Below, in pieces: positions 26,398 to 36,612 of a DNA stretch of 64,000 bases (its first letter is position 1; each line of letters begins with the position of its first letter). The translations under genes were made by a program, and so were the position numbers. The DNA comes from Roseinatronobacter ekhonensis (lineage in GTDB: Bacteria; Pseudomonadota; Alphaproteobacteria; Rhodobacterales; Rhodobacteraceae): positions 62,001 through 126,000 of the forward strand of contig NZ_UIHC01000001.1 of the NCBI RefSeq assembly GCF_900499075.1. The letters are read 5' to 3'. The notes beneath the pieces are model-generated. The model saw only the letters and a list, made by a program, of their open reading frames with translations, did no database searches and had not been told where the DNA came from.

Positions 26398-27297
26398 CTA
26401 GGGTTGAAGCTGGCGCGCACGCCTATACGCTTGAATTTCCTGCACGACGAAATCGCGAAAAGCCCCGATCCGTCGCGAATGGCGCAATTCCTCTGGGAAG
26501 GCCAGAAAGACAGGAATATCGCCGCTCGAGACCTCTGGCAGGACATGCACCAGTTCCGGGAAATCTTCTGCGACGTAATCGGGCAGAACCCCGATTCCCA
26601 GATGGTTCAGCACCGCCTGCAACACCCCGAAGTAGTTATTGACCGTAAAGGTCGACCGCAGCGGGCGGGCATTCAACTCTCGGATAAGTTGCGAGCCGAC
26701 ACTGACCTGCGCAGAGGTCACGTTCTGCGAGATCAGGCGATAATCCGACAGGTCGTCGACAATCGCAGGTGTCCCGTTCGCGCGCAGGTATTCAGAGGTC
26801 GCGAATAGTCGCATGTTCACATTCATCAGGCGTTTGCGGATCAGGTCAGCCTGGCTTGGTTCTTTCATGCGGATCGCGACATCGGCTTCGCGCATCGGCA
26901 GGTCGAGCACGCGCTCTTCCAGCATCAGGTCGATCTTCAGCTCCGGATATTGCGCGTAAAGCGCGGGCAGGCGCGGCGCTAGAAACAGCGTCCCGAAACC
27001 CGTGGTCGTCGTCACACGCAACTCGCCGAACACCTCGTCCTCGCTGTCGCGGATGCGCGCAGAGGCGGTTTCCAGATCGCGCGACATCGACTTGGTGGCG
27101 TTGAACAGCAGTTCGCCCTGCTCGGTCAGGATCAGTCCGCGCGCGTGTCGGTGAAACAGGCTGGCATCCAAGGCCTCTTCCAACGCACGGATCTGGCGGC
27201 TGACGGCGGATTGCGACAATTGCAGCGCGTCTCCGGCATGCGTCAGGCTGCCGGCATCGGCAACGGCGTGAAAAATTCTCAGCTTGTCCCAATCCAT
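26398..27297 (-). CDS. LysR-family transcriptional regulator
   Basis: This 299-residue LysR-type regulator has the winged helix-turn-helix at 1-62 ([18 protein letters not shown], then [17 protein letters not shown] and [12 protein letters not shown]) and a periplasmic-binding-like effector domain behind it. [17 protein letters not shown] and [22 protein letters not shown] are conserved in a Rhodobacterales group I recognise but whose targets I do not know. ATG 27297 gives the conserved MDWDKLRIF start, and a TTG ten codons earlier is possible. It diverges from murI across 276 bases, so either gene could be a target. A strong terminator follows downstream. Confidence 0.9.
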   Translation of the reverse strand: MDWDKLRIFHAVADAGSLTHAGDALQLSQSAVSRQIRALEEALDASLFHRHARGLILTEQGELLFNATKSMSRDLETASARIRDSEDEVFGELRVTTTTGFGTLFLAPRLPALYAQYPELKIDLMLEERVLDLPMREADVAIRMKEPSQADLIRKRLMNVNMRLFATSEYLRANGTPAIVDDLSDYRLISQNVTSAQVSVGSQLIRELNARPLRSTFTVNNYFGVLQAVLNHLGIGVLPDYVAEDFPELVHVLPEVSSGDIPVFLAFPEELRHSRRIGAFRDFVVQEIQAYRRARQLQP

Positions 27298-27573
27298 CGC
27301 GTCAATGTCTTTGCTCTGTTTCCGCAATCACTCTGCCGCGTCTTATGCCCAAACGTCGGCTCAGGAAAGCGCGACCTGCTCAATAACATGTTTTCAGGCG
27401 CATTGCGTGCCAAAAGGCTGCCCGTTGCGCGTTCGCTGTGCGAAAGGCGTGGGCCGCGACGGCGCAGATGGGACAAAGAACAGGATGGATTTTCGCGCCC
27501 ATGCGGCCTAATCATGCAACGATTGCCCGCAACGGTATTGCCGTGCGGGGCGCAACGACCAAGGATTAGGCAG

Positions 27574-28386
27574 ATGGCAGTCGGCGTGTTCGATTCGGGC
27601 TTGGGCGGTTTGACGGTGCTGGGCGCTCTGGTGGACAAGCTGCCGGACGTGCCGTTCGTTTATTACGGTGACAACGCGCACACCCCTTATGGCACCCGCA
27701 ATCCGCAAGAGATTTTCGATCTGACCTGCGCGGGGGTCGAACGGCTCTGGGCCGAGGGGTGCGATCTGGTCATTCTTGCGTGCAACACCGCCTCTGCGGC
27801 GGCGCTGAAACGGATGCAGGAAACATGGGTGCCCGCCGACAAGCGCGTGCTGGGCGTGTTCGTGCCGCTGATCGAAGCGTTGACCGAACGCCAGTGGGGC
27901 GACAACTCCCCCCCGCGTGAGGTGGGTGTCGGGCATGTTGCGCTCTTTGCCACGCCCGCGACCGTCTCCAGCCGCGCGTTCCAGCGCGAACTGGCGTTCC
28001 GCGCCATCGGCGTCGACGTAGAGGCACAGCCCTGCGGTGGCGTGGTCGATGCGATCGAGTTGGGCGACATGATCCTCGCCGAGGCGCTCGTGCACAGCCA
28101 TGTCGAATCGCTCAAGCGCCGGATGCCCCATCCCCAAGCCGCCGTTCTGGGCTGCACGCACTATCCGCTTCTCGAAGAGGCGTTCCGCGCCGCGCTCGGC
28201 CCAGATGTTGCCGTCTATTCCCAGCCCGACCTGGTGGCCGACAGCTTGTCGGACTATCTTGCCCGCCGCCCCGAAATGATCGGGCCGGGGCAGGCATCCG
28301 TCTTCCTGACCACGGGCGATCCGGCCAACGTCTCGCGCAAGGCCACGCAATTCCTGCGTCGCCAGATTACCTTTCAACCGGCCTGA
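27574..28386 (+). CDS. murI: Glutamate racemase
   Basis: MurI turns L-glutamate into D-glutamate for peptidoglycan. The 270-residue protein has [12 protein letters not shown] (4-15), [11 protein letters not shown] (30-40), the first catalytic Cys70 in LACNTAS and the second Cys194 in LGCTHYP, so both acid-base residues are present. ATG 27574 is chosen because it starts at the conserved [12 protein letters not shown]. The long in-frame extension upstream overlaps the LysR promoter region and looks non-coding. Copy B of the dispersed element follows the stop directly, then argC. Confidence 0.96.
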   Translation: MAVGVFDSGLGGLTVLGALVDKLPDVPFVYYGDNAHTPYGTRNPQEIFDLTCAGVERLWAEGCDLVILACNTASAAALKRMQETWVPADKRVLGVFVPLIEALTERQWGDNSPPREVGVGHVALFATPATVSSRAFQRELAFRAIGVDVEAQPCGGVVDAIELGDMILAEALVHSHVESLKRRMPHPQAAVLGCTHYPLLEEAFRAALGPDVAVYSQPDLVADSLSDYLARRPEMIGPGQASVFLTTGDPANVSRKATQFLRRQITFQPA

Positions 28387-28413
28387 TCTTCATCTTGCCC
28401 CAAATACTCACGG
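28387..28413 (+). repeat. Stop-linked dispersed element, copy B
   Basis: The motif (TTCATCTTG, then CCCCAAATACTC) begins directly after the murI TGA. This copy lacks the GGGG end and has no clear hairpin behind it, so it is the most diverged of the five copies in the window. Confidence 0.6.
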
Positions 28414-28455
28414 CACGCCGCTGGCCTGCCCGCGCATCCGACAGGGGACCGCACC

Positions 28456-29484
28456 ATGACCAAAAACATCGCAATCCTTGGCGCGTCGGGCTATACCGGC
28501 GCAGAGCTTGTGCGCCTGATCTCCACCCATCCCGACCTGCGGATCGCGGCGCTGACCGGCGAGCGCAAGGCGGGCCAGCCCATGGCTTCGGTGTTTCCGT
28601 TTCTGCGCCATCTGGATCTGCCCGACCTGTGCCGCATCGACGAGGTGGATTTCGCCAAGATTGATCTTGCCTTCTGCGCGTTGCCCCATGCGACCAGCCA
28701 AGCGGTCATAAAGGCGTTGCCCGGTGATCTGCGCGTGGTGGACCTGTCCGCTGATTTCCGTCTGCGCGACCCTGCGGCCTATGAAAAGTGGTATGGCCAG
28801 CACCATGCCGCGCCCGAGTTGCAGGCAGAGGCCGTCTACGGTCTGACCGAATTCTACCGCGCGCAGATCAGCGGCGCGCGTCTGGTCGCGGGCACGGGCT
28901 GCAACGCGGCCACCGGCCAGTATATCCTGCGCCCGCTGATAGAGGCGGGGTGTATTGATCTGGACCGAATCATTATGGATCTGAAATGCGGGGTTTCGGG
29001 CGCGGGACGCGCGCTCAAGGAAAACCTGCTGCATGCCGAATTGTCCGAGGGCACAGCGGCTTATGCCGTGGGCGGCACACACCGGCATTTGGGCGAATTC
29101 GATCAGGAATTCTCGGCCATTGCCGGGCGCGAGGTCCGGATCCAGTTCACACCGCATCTGCTGCCAATGAACCGTGGTATCCTTGCGACCGCGTGGCTGG
29201 ATGGCGATGCCGACCGCATTCACAACGTCTTGCAAGCGCGCTACGCCGATGAACCTTTCGTGAAAGTGCTACCTTTTGGCACAACCCCGTCAACTCATGA
29301 TGTGCGGGGATCGAATTTCGTGCATATTGGCATTGTGGGCGACCGTATACCGGGGCGCGCTCTGGTGGTGGCTGTGCTGGACAACCTGTGCAAAGGGTCC
29401 AGCGGGCAGGCGGTGCAGAACGCAAACCTTATGCTCGGTCTGCCCGAGACGACTGGCTTGATGGGTGCGCCCGTCTTTCCATAA
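28456..29484 (+). CDS. argC: N-acetyl-gamma-glutamyl-phosphate reductase
   Basis: ArgC reduces N-acetylglutamyl phosphate with NADPH in the third step of arginine synthesis. The 342-residue protein has the nucleotide-binding [15 protein letters not shown] (7-21), then [10 protein letters not shown], the active-site Cys149 in AGTGCNAATG, and [10 protein letters not shown]. The active-site surroundings differ from the common PGCYPTA form, but the Cys is in place, and I recall this variant in related bacteria. HLLPMNRGI and [13 protein letters not shown] mark the C-terminal part. argD and argF lie some 14 kb away, so the arginine genes here are scattered. ccmE starts 12 bases after the stop. Confidence 0.95.
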   Translation: MTKNIAILGASGYTGAELVRLISTHPDLRIAALTGERKAGQPMASVFPFLRHLDLPDLCRIDEVDFAKIDLAFCALPHATSQAVIKALPGDLRVVDLSADFRLRDPAAYEKWYGQHHAAPELQAEAVYGLTEFYRAQISGARLVAGTGCNAATGQYILRPLIEAGCIDLDRIIMDLKCGVSGAGRALKENLLHAELSEGTAAYAVGGTHRHLGEFDQEFSAIAGREVRIQFTPHLLPMNRGILATAWLDGDADRIHNVLQARYADEPFVKVLPFGTTPSTHDVRGSNFVHIGIVGDRIPGRALVVAVLDNLCKGSSGQAVQNANLMLGLPETTGLMGAPVFP

Positions 29485-29496
29485 CGTGAGGATGAG

Positions 29497-29958
29497 ATGA
29501 AAAGCCTGAAGAAAACCCGCCGTATCCAGATTATCGCCGTTGCGGCGGTAGCGCTGGCCCTATCGACCGCGCTGATCGGGTATGCGATGCGCGACGGGAT
29601 CAATTTCTTCCGCTCACCCAGCCAGGTGGTCGAAACCCCGCCCGAACCGACCGAAGTTTTCCGCATCGGTGGCCTGGTAGAACCGGGGTCCATCGTGCGC
29701 GGCCAGTCCGATACAGTCATCTTCCGCGTGACTGACGGCCCTGCATCTGTCGAAGTGCATTTCCGAGGGATCTTGCCGGACCTGTTTTCGGAAAACGAAG
29801 GCATGGTTGGCACCGGGCGGCTGGTCGACGGTGTGTTCGTGGCCAGCGAAATCCTCGCCAAGCATGACGAGACCTATATGCCACGCGAAGTGATGGAAGC
29901 GCTGAAAGAGCAGGGCGAATGGCGCGGGCCGGACCCGCAGGCCGAACCGCAAACCTAA
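29497..29958 (+). CDS. ccmE: Cytochrome c maturation haem chaperone CcmE
   Basis: CcmE is a membrane-anchored periplasmic chaperone that binds haem covalently and passes it to the CcmFH ligase for attachment to cytochrome c. The 153-residue protein has a basic N-terminus, one helix (about 11-30), a beta-barrel domain with VRGQSDTVIFRVTDG and LPDLFSENEG, and the haem-binding His123 in AKHDETYMPRE with Tyr127 (HxxxY). It starts 12 bases after argC, with a GAGG site, so they are probably co-transcribed. ccmF and ccmH do not follow, and a SpoIIAA-like gene is next instead. Confidence 0.96.
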   Translation: MKSLKKTRRIQIIAVAAVALALSTALIGYAMRDGINFFRSPSQVVETPPEPTEVFRIGGLVEPGSIVRGQSDTVIFRVTDGPASVEVHFRGILPDLFSENEGMVGTGRLVDGVFVASEILAKHDETYMPREVMEALKEQGEWRGPDPQAEPQT

Positions 29959-30036
29959 GCGCGCGCGCTGATCTGGGTCAATTCCGGATGCACGGGGCAA
30001 TGCTACACTCTTCTTTCAGCGAAAGGAGTGTGGCAC

Positions 30037-30399
30037 ATGACGATCGAATATCGAGAAGATGACGCAACCCGCGTGGCCGAAATCATCGTGCATGGCAAAA
30101 TCACGATGGATGACTACACCGCAGCCGTAGAGCCGATGCAGGCCTTCATTGACCGGCACGGCAAGGTCAAGTTCATCGAGGTGATCGAAAGCTTTCAGGG
30201 TTTCGATCCGTCCATGTTGTGGCCCGGCATCAAGTTCGACTGGCAGAACATTCCAAAGATCAGCCATGTCGCGGTTGTGTCGGATCTTGGCTGGATCGGC
30301 CCGATGTCAAAAGCCGCAGGCGCGGTTATCCACTCGCAGGTGCGGTTTTTCGGAATGGAAGACCTCGACGCCGCGCGCGACTGGATCGCGTTGGCGTGA
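30037..30399 (+). CDS. SpoIIAA-like (STAS-fold) protein
   Basis: This is a 120-residue soluble protein of the SpoIIAA-like family (Pfam SpoIIAA-like, formerly DUF3478), a STAS-fold group with possible lipid or regulatory-partner binding and no fixed function. It shows the alternating strand-helix pattern: AEIIVHGKITMDDYTAAVEPM, KFIEVIESFQGFD, then PKISHVAVVSDLGWIG and RFFGMEDLDAARDWI. The start at ATG 30037 is set by AAGGAG at 30022-30027, since a GTG at 30028 abuts that site. It stands between ccmE and smc and gives no clear functional context. Confidence 0.8.
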   Translation: MTIEYREDDATRVAEIIVHGKITMDDYTAAVEPMQAFIDRHGKVKFIEVIESFQGFDPSMLWPGIKFDWQNIPKISHVAVVSDLGWIGPMSKAAGAVIHSQVRFFGMEDLDAARDWIALA

Positions 30400-30543
30400 C
30401 ACCCGGCCGACTGGCGTTGTCGGGCGGCGCGTATTGGACCATATGTTGTGGATAAGTTATATTTATGCACAGCATGCAGTCAAGTTGCTTGACTCTGCGC
30501 TTCGTCCCTTGCCAAGCTAACCGCTGTTACAACGTGGTCGCCC

Positions 30544-33500
30544 ATGCAATTCACCCGCCTGCGCCTGAACGGTTTCAAGAGTTTTGTCGACCCGACGGAT
30601 TTGATAATCCATCCGGGCCTGACCGGCGTGGTCGGGCCGAACGGCTGCGGAAAATCCAACCTGCTGGAAGCCCTGCGCTGGGTCATGGGCGAAAATCGCG
30701 CCAGCGCGGTGCGTGGCGCGGGCATGGAAGATGTGATCTTCGCGGGGACCGACAGTCGCGGCGCACGTCATTTCGCCGAAGTCACGCTTCAGCTCGACAA
30801 TTCCGCGCGTCTTGCCCCGGCGGCGTTTAACCATGCCGACACGTTGGAGGTGGTCCGCCGCATCACCCGCGACGCGGGCAGCGCCTATCGCATCAACGGC
30901 AAAGAGGTGCGCGCGCGCGATGTTCAAATGCTGTTCGCCGATGCCTCGACCGGCGCGCATAGCCCGGCGCTGGTGCGGCAGGGGCAAATATCCGAACTGA
31001 TTTCCGCCAAACCCAAGGCCCGCCGCCGCATTCTGGAAGAAGCGGCGGGCATTTCCGGCCTGTATCAGCGCCGTCACGAAGCCGAATTGCGGCTGCGGGC
31101 GACCGAAACCAATCTGGAGCGCATCGGCGACGTGGTCGAGCAACTGGCGGGGCAGCTTGCCGGCCTTGCACGGCAGGCAAAACAGGCCGAGCGCTACCGC
31201 AAGATCGGGGCGGAGTTGCGCCACATTGAAGGGCTTTTGCTGTATGCGCGCTGGCGCGAAGCCGACCATGCCCGCACAGAGGCCGACGCGACACTGCGCG
31301 CGGCACTCACAACATTGGCTCAGGCAGAGACCGCCGCGCGACAGGCCGCGCTTGCCCGGACAGAGGCCGATGGCAAGCTGGACCCGTTGCGCGAGGAATC
31401 GGCAGTTGCGGGCGCGGTGCTGCAACGGTTGGCGGTCGAGCGGCAGACGCTGGATGCCGACACCGAACGCGCCGATGCGCGGCTGCGCAGCCTGCGCGCG
31501 CGCATTGCCCAGTTGGACCAAGACATCACCCGCGAAGAGGCGCTGAACACCGACGCCCATGACACGCTCGCACAGCTAGAGGCAGAGGCGTCGGCACTGG
31601 AAGAGGCCGCCAGCGGCGAAGAGGCCCGCCAGCACGCCGCCGACGCGGATATGGAGGCCTGCGCGGCCCGTCTGGCCGAAGCAGAGGCCGCGCATAGCGC
31701 TGCAACCCAACAGGTTGCAGGACTTGTGGCCGAAGCGCAAAGCGTCGCCCGCGCGCTGGAAGAGGCCGAACGTCAGGCCGCCCGCGCACAGGATCAGGCG
31801 GCAACGGCACAGACCGCGCAGGATGAAGCTGTGACAGAGCTAGAGCGCGCGGTCGCCGCGCTCGCGCATGCCGAGGATGAGGCGACCGCAGGCGAAGACC
31901 TTGCCACCCGCGCCGATGCGGCGCTTGGCCAGACCGAAGCCGCTCGCGCTGCGGCCCAAACGACAGAATCAGAGGCGCGTGCCGCACTCTCAGAGGCAGA
32001 GGGCACCGCCCGCAGCCTGCGTTCTGAAGAGGCCGCGCTTGCCAAGCTGGTCGCGCGTGACACGGATGGGACAGCGCAGCTTATCGACCGGCTGCGGGTG
32101 GCACCGGGGTATGAGCAGGCGCTGGGCGCGGCGCTGGCCGACGATCTGCGTGCTCCGGTTGCGGATGGCGGGTCCGGTTGGGCCGCCTTGCCCGCGTATC
32201 CCGCGCCAGCGCCTTTGCCGGCACTGGCCGACCCGTTGGCCCCACATGTTACCGGCAGCGATGTGCTGCTGCGCCGACTGTCGCAGGTGGGCATCGTGTC
32301 ACCGGAACAGGGGGCCACGCTTCAGGCGGCGCTTGCGCCGGGTCAGCGACTTGTCACGCGGGCGGGCGATCTGTGGCGCTGGGATGGGCTGCATGTTGCC
32401 GAACGGGATGCCACGAGTACCACTGCGTTGCGGCTGGAACAGCGCAACCGTCTGGACGCGTTGCGCCCCGAGTTGGCGGTTGCGGAGCAGTCCGCGCAAG
32501 AATTGCGCGATGACCACGCCGCCCGCAAGGCGCGGCTGGATGCGCTGGTTGCCGCCGAGCGTCAGGCCAGAGAGGCCCGCAAATCCGCCGAAGCCCGGCA
32601 GGCAGAGGCCATGCGCGCGCGCTCGAAAGCGGCGGCAGCGCGGGATATGGCGCAGTCGCGGCGCGATTCGGCGCATGCCCAGTCCGAGCGCGCGCGCTTG
32701 GAACTGGCCGAAGTGAGCGACCGTCTGGACGGGCTGCGCGAAGCGCACGCGGCCTTGCCGGATTTGACTGACGCCCGCGCGGGTGTAGATGCACTTGCCG
32801 CCCGCATGGCAGAAGCGCGCCGCGCCTCACTTGCTGCACAGAGCGAGGCTGACAGGTTGCGCCGCGACAGTGCATCGCGTGCCCGGCGCGCGCAAGAGGT
32901 CGCCACATCATTGTCAGGATGGCGCGCGCGCTTGGAAACGGCCAGTGATCGTGTTGCCGATCTGAGCGCGCGGCGCGCCGACGCCGAGCGCCGCTTGGCA
33001 GATGCCCGCCAAGCGCCTGCCGAACTGGCCGAAAAGCGTGCCGCGCTGCATCATGAAATGTCCCGCGCCGAGGCGCGCGCCGCCGCTGCCGAGGATGCGC
33101 TAAAGGCGGGCGAGGGTGCCGCGCGCGCCGCGGCTGACACAGAGCGCGCCGCCGAACGTGCCGCCGCCGACGCGCGCGAAGGCCGTGCCACGGCAGAAGC
33201 CCGCCATGAGGCCGCACAAGAGGCTGCCGCGCGGGCTGCGACCCGTATTGCAGAGGAACTGGAAAGCACCCCGCAAGCGTTGTTGGACGATCTGGCGATT
33301 GACCCCGACGATTTGCCTGACCCGCGTGGGCTGGAAGACAGCTTGACCCGATTGCGGCGCGCGCGCGACGCGCTGGGCGCGGTGAACCTGCGCGCCGAAG
33401 AGGACGCGCGCGAGGTGCAGCAGGAACATGACAAATTGGTGCAGGAAAGCGCGGACCTAGAGGCGGCCATTGCAAAACTGCGCGCCGGGATCGCCGCCCT

Positions 33501-33993
33501 GAACCGCGAGGGGCGCGAGCGCCTGCTCGACGCGTTTGACAAGGTGAATGCCAATTTCTCCAACCTGTTCCAGCATCTGTTCACAGGCGGGGAGGCGCGG
33601 CTGGTACTGGTCGAATCCGATGACCCGTTGGACGCGGGGCTGGAGATCATGTGCCAGCCGCCGGGCAAGAAACTCTCGACGCTGTCGCTTTTGTCCGGCG
33701 GAGAGCAGACGCTGACCGCGCTCGCGCTGATCTTCGCGGTGTTTCTGGCCAACCCCGCGCCAATCTGCGTGCTTGACGAAGTGGATGCGCCTTTGGACGA
33801 TGCCAATGTCGCGCGCTTTTGCGACCTGCTGGACGAGATGACGCGCCGCGCCGACACAAGGTATCTGGTCATCACCCACAATGCCATTTCGATGGCGCGT
33901 ATGGACCGGTTGTTCGGTGTGACGATGGGCGAACGCGGCGTCAGCCAGTTGGTCAGCGTGGATCTGACACAGGCCGAGGATATGGTCGCTTGA
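30544..33993 (+). CDS. smc: Chromosome segregation ATPase SMC
   Basis: SMC dimers with ScpA and ScpB organise and segregate the chromosome. The 1,149-residue protein has the N-terminal ATPase half with Walker A GPNGCGKSN (31-39), and a first coiled coil very rich in Ala, Glu and Arg. The hinge is at about 512-617 (from LIDRLRVAPGYEQ). A second coiled coil follows, then the C-terminal half with signature LSGGEQ (about 1051) and Walker B CVLDEVDAPLDD (about 1075). All ATPase motifs are intact. The coiled coils are among the most Ala-rich stretches in the window. scpA and scpB are not nearby. Confidence 0.97.
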   Translation: MQFTRLRLNGFKSFVDPTDLIIHPGLTGVVGPNGCGKSNLLEALRWVMGENRASAVRGAGMEDVIFAGTDSRGARHFAEVTLQLDNSARLAPAAFNHADTLEVVRRITRDAGSAYRINGKEVRARDVQMLFADASTGAHSPALVRQGQISELISAKPKARRRILEEAAGISGLYQRRHEAELRLRATETNLERIGDVVEQLAGQLAGLARQAKQAERYRKIGAELRHIEGLLLYARWREADHARTEADATLRAALTTLAQAETAARQAALARTEADGKLDPLREESAVAGAVLQRLAVERQTLDADTERADARLRSLRARIAQLDQDITREEALNTDAHDTLAQLEAEASALEEAASGEEARQHAADADMEACAARLAEAEAAHSAATQQVAGLVAEAQSVARALEEAERQAARAQDQAATAQTAQDEAVTELERAVAALAHAEDEATAGEDLATRADAALGQTEAARAAAQTTESEARAALSEAEGTARSLRSEEAALAKLVARDTDGTAQLIDRLRVAPGYEQALGAALADDLRAPVADGGSGWAALPAYPAPAPLPALADPLAPHVTGSDVLLRRLSQVGIVSPEQGATLQAALAPGQRLVTRAGDLWRWDGLHVAERDATSTTALRLEQRNRLDALRPELAVAEQSAQELRDDHAARKARLDALVAAERQAREARKSAEARQAEAMRARSKAAAARDMAQSRRDSAHAQSERARLELAEVSDRLDGLREAHAALPDLTDARAGVDALAARMAEARRASLAAQSEADRLRRDSASRARRAQEVATSLSGWRARLETASDRVADLSARRADAERRLADARQAPAELAEKRAALHHEMSRAEARAAAAEDALKAGEGAARAAADTERAAERAAADAREGRATAEARHEAAQEAAARAATRIAEELESTPQALLDDLAIDPDDLPDPRGLEDSLTRLRRARDALGAVNLRAEEDAREVQQEHDKLVQESADLEAAIAKLRAGIAALNREGRERLLDAFDKVNANFSNLFQHLFTGGEARLVLVESDDPLDAGLEIMCQPPGKKLSTLSLLSGGEQTLTALALIFAVFLANPAPICVLDEVDAPLDDANVARFCDLLDEMTRRADTRYLVITHNAISMARMDRLFGVTMGERGVSQLVSVDLTQAEDMVA

Positions 33994-34045
33994 CCACCGT
34001 GTTTGTTTTGAACATGTTAAGCGCATCTTTTCGCAAGGTGCCGCC

Positions 34046-35290
34046 ATGCAAGACCGCTCTCATGCGCCGCTGATAACGCCGGTCCTGATTGGCGGTTGCA
34101 TCATCATCATGATCAGCTTTGCCATCCGGGCAAGCTTTGGGGTGTTCCAGATCCCGATTGCAGAAGAATTCGGCTGGCTGCGTGCCGAATTCTCGCTCGC
34201 GATTGCGGTCCAGAATCTGGCTTGGGGTGTGGGCCAGCCGTTGTTCGGGGCACTGGCCGAACGCTTCGGCGACCGTCGCGCCATTGTCCTTGGGGCCCTC
34301 GTCTATGCGTTGGGACTGGTGCTGTCGTCTTTCGCGGTCACGCCGGGCGCGCATCAGATGTTGGAAATACTGGTCGGCTTTGGCGTAGCCGGCACCGGGT
34401 TCGGGGTTATCCTTGCCGTTGTCGGGCGCGCCGCGTCGGATGAAAACCGCAGCGTGGCGCTGGGCATTGCGACCGCCGCGGGCAGCGCGGGACAGGTTTT
34501 CGGCGCGCCTGTGGCCGAGATATTGCTGGGCTTTTACAGCTGGCAAATGGTGTTCGTGATTTTCGCGGCGGCCATTTTGCTGGTCCTTCTGGCACTGCCG
34601 ATGATGCGCGCGCCCACCCCGGCCAGCCGTGCAGAACTGGAGCAAAGCATGGGGGCTGCACTGCGGCAAGCCGCGCGCGACCCGAGTTTTGCGCTGATCT
34701 TTCTGGGCTTTTTTTCCTGCGGTTACCAACTGGCCTTCGTGACGGCGCATTTCCCCGCCATGGTGACAGAGATGTGCGGACCTATCGACCCGAACGGCAT
34801 GCTGGCGGGGTTTGGCATAACCACCACATCCGCCTTGGGCGCGGTGGCGATTTCGTTGATCGGGCTGGCGAATATCGCAGGCACGATTTTCGCGGCATGG
34901 CTGGGCAACCGGTATTCCAAGAAATACCTTTTGGCGAGCATCTACATGGCGCGCACCGTGGTTGCGGCGGCGTTTATCCTGTCGCCCATCACGCCGGGAT
35001 CGGTGTTGCTCTTCTCGCTGATCATGGGGGCGCTGTGGCTGGCAACCGTGCCGCTGACATCGGGACTGATCGCGCATATCTACGGGTTGCGCTACATGGG
35101 CACGCTATACGGGATCGTGTTTTTCAGCCATCAGCTTGGCAGCTTTATGGGCGTTTGGCTGGGCGGAGAATTGTATGACCTGTATGGCGACTACACTTTG
35201 GTATGGTGGATCGGCGTGGGCGTGGGGCTGTTTTCAGCCATCGTGCATTTGCCCGTGCGCGAGCGGGCGTTGAACGCGCGGCCAATTTAG
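34046..35290 (+). CDS. Major facilitator superfamily transporter
   Basis: This 414-residue inner-membrane carrier has 12 hydrophobic helices in two sets of six and a cytoplasmic loop near 190-215. RASFGVFQIPIAEEFGW near the start, GALAERFGDRRAIVLGAL in loop 2-3 (the MFS signature) and GVAGTGFGVILAV suggest the oxalate/formate or monocarboxylate-type branch (OFA/MCT), though the substrate is unknown. The ATG is preceded by AAGGTG. It starts 52 bases after smc but is likely independent. Behind its stop are the hairpins of dispersed element copy C. Confidence 0.87.
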   Translation: MQDRSHAPLITPVLIGGCIIIMISFAIRASFGVFQIPIAEEFGWLRAEFSLAIAVQNLAWGVGQPLFGALAERFGDRRAIVLGALVYALGLVLSSFAVTPGAHQMLEILVGFGVAGTGFGVILAVVGRAASDENRSVALGIATAAGSAGQVFGAPVAEILLGFYSWQMVFVIFAAAILLVLLALPMMRAPTPASRAELEQSMGAALRQAARDPSFALIFLGFFSCGYQLAFVTAHFPAMVTEMCGPIDPNGMLAGFGITTTSALGAVAISLIGLANIAGTIFAAWLGNRYSKKYLLASIYMARTVVAAAFILSPITPGSVLLFSLIMGALWLATVPLTSGLIAHIYGLRYMGTLYGIVFFSHQLGSFMGVWLGGELYDLYGDYTLVWWIGVGVGLFSAIVHLPVRERALNARPI

Positions 35291-35350
35291 GGGGCGTTGC
35301 CCCCATCGCCCTTCGGGCGATTCCCCCAGGATATTTTTGCAAGGATGAAT
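35290..35350 (-). repeat. Stop-linked dispersed element, copy C (reverse, with two hairpins)
   Basis: Read on the minus strand, the motif (ATTCATCCTTG, AAAAATATCC, TGGGGG) starts 3 bases after the stop of the flavoprotein gene (35322-35350). It is followed by ATCGCCC-GAA-GGGCGAT (35305-35321) and GGGGGC-AAC-GCCCCC (35290-35304). The element fills the spacer between two convergent genes and may terminate both. Confidence 0.75.
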
Positions 35351-35353
35351 GGG

Positions 35354-36511
35354 CTAGATTTGCGCGGCGTGGATGCCCGCCCAATGTCCGGTCGCAAGGC
35401 ATGCGGTGAGCAAGTAACCGCCTGTCGGAGCCTCCCAGTCGAGCATTTCACCCGCCGCAAAGGTGCCGGGCCATTTGTGCAGCATCAGGCCATGGTCAAG
35501 TTCGGGGCGGGCGATGCCGCCCGCAGTCGAAATCGCCTCTGCAATCGGGTGGGGCGCACCAAGGGGCAATGGCAATGCCTTGAGCGCGGCGCCGTCCGGC
35601 GTGCGGGTGCATTCGTTGACAAGCGCCAGTCGCGCGCCGGTCAAGCCAAGCGCTTTGCGCAGGCGGTTGCCGCGCGATTCCTTGGCGGGACGGCGGGCCA
35701 GACGGGTGTCGAGCGTCGCAGCGTCAAGATCGGGGAAGAGGTCGAGCACGAGGGGCGCCCCCTCCCGCAAGCGGCGCGAGAGGGCGTATATGCCGCCGCC
35801 TTCGACCCCGCGCGCGCTGAGCACGAATTCTGCGCGCAGGCTCTGGTCCCCCGCGCTGAGCCCCACACCCTTGACCGGCTGGCCGAAATGAGGGTGCATA
35901 TAGTCGGACCATGCGACCGAAAAGCCCATATTTGCGGGCTGGAACGGCGTGCAGATGATGCCGCGCGCCGCGAGATGGGGGCGCCAGCCGCCGTCCGATC
36001 CAAGACGCGGCCAGCTTGCGCCGCCGAGCGCGAGCACGGCCACGCGTGGGGCAAGTTGGCGCGGCCCTTCCGGCGTGGCGAAATCGAAGTCACCGCCGGT
36101 CCAGCGCCAGCCGCGCCGCAGAGTGACGCCATGGGCTTCGAGCCGCGCCAGCCACGCCCGCAGCAGTGGCGAGGCCTTCATCGCACGCGGAAATATCCGC
36201 CCGGACGAGCCGGTGAACACTGGCTGGCCCAAACTCTCTGCCCAGCGACGGATATCATCGGGACCAAAGGCGTGGAGCATGGGGGCAAGCCAGTCGCCTG
36301 CATCCGCGAAGGTCGCGATCTGGTCGGGCAGGGGGGCGGCGTTGAGCAGGTTCAGCCCTGTTTTTCCGGCCATCAGGAATTTGCGCGCCGGCGACGGCTT
36401 GGCCTCGCATATCGTGACGCGGCGGCCTGCGCGGGCCAAAACCTCTGCCGCCATCAGACCAGCCGGCCCGGCGCCGATGACCAGCGCATCGCATGTGTCT
36501 GACTGCGTCAC
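35354..36511 (-). CDS. HI0933-like FAD-dependent oxidoreductase (TIGR03862 type)
   Basis: This 385-residue flavoprotein belongs to the HI0933/YhiN-like group and has no assigned substrate. DALVIGAGPAGLMAAEVLARAG near the N-terminus is the FAD-binding GxGxxG fold, followed by EAKPSPARKFLMAGKTGLNLLN. VAVLALGGASWPRLGSDG and GEMLDWEAPTGGYLL near the C-terminus are the second and last FAD contacts. I chose GTG 36511 because AAGAGG lies 6 bases upstream and it gives MTQSDTCDALV. The reading frame stays open for 180 more codons across the divergent EEP gene, but that part has no coding features. It converges on the MFS gene. Confidence 0.82.
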   Translation of the reverse strand: MTQSDTCDALVIGAGPAGLMAAEVLARAGRRVTICEAKPSPARKFLMAGKTGLNLLNAAPLPDQIATFADAGDWLAPMLHAFGPDDIRRWAESLGQPVFTGSSGRIFPRAMKASPLLRAWLARLEAHGVTLRRGWRWTGGDFDFATPEGPRQLAPRVAVLALGGASWPRLGSDGGWRPHLAARGIICTPFQPANMGFSVAWSDYMHPHFGQPVKGVGLSAGDQSLRAEFVLSARGVEGGGIYALSRRLREGAPLVLDLFPDLDAATLDTRLARRPAKESRGNRLRKALGLTGARLALVNECTRTPDGAALKALPLPLGAPHPIAEAISTAGGIARPELDHGLMLHKWPGTFAAGEMLDWEAPTGGYLLTACLATGHWAGIHAAQI

Positions 36512-36612
36512 GGACTGCCTCTTGGTAACGGTTTTTTCACCTGCGCGCGCTATTGTGGGATTGTGCACAACCTCGCATAGTCTGGAAGAAGGAGAGTGCC
36601 AAGGCTGCATCC

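Noticed and set aside
26265-26642. 125-codon plus-strand frame with a good ribosome site
   Set aside because: The first third has foreign codon use and the rest is antisense to the LysR gene. I kept the site as a finding but do not call a gene.
30517-31560. Minus-strand frame inside smc
   Set aside because: It is antisense to the SMC ATPase head and coiled coil, which are strongly conserved, so it is a shadow frame.
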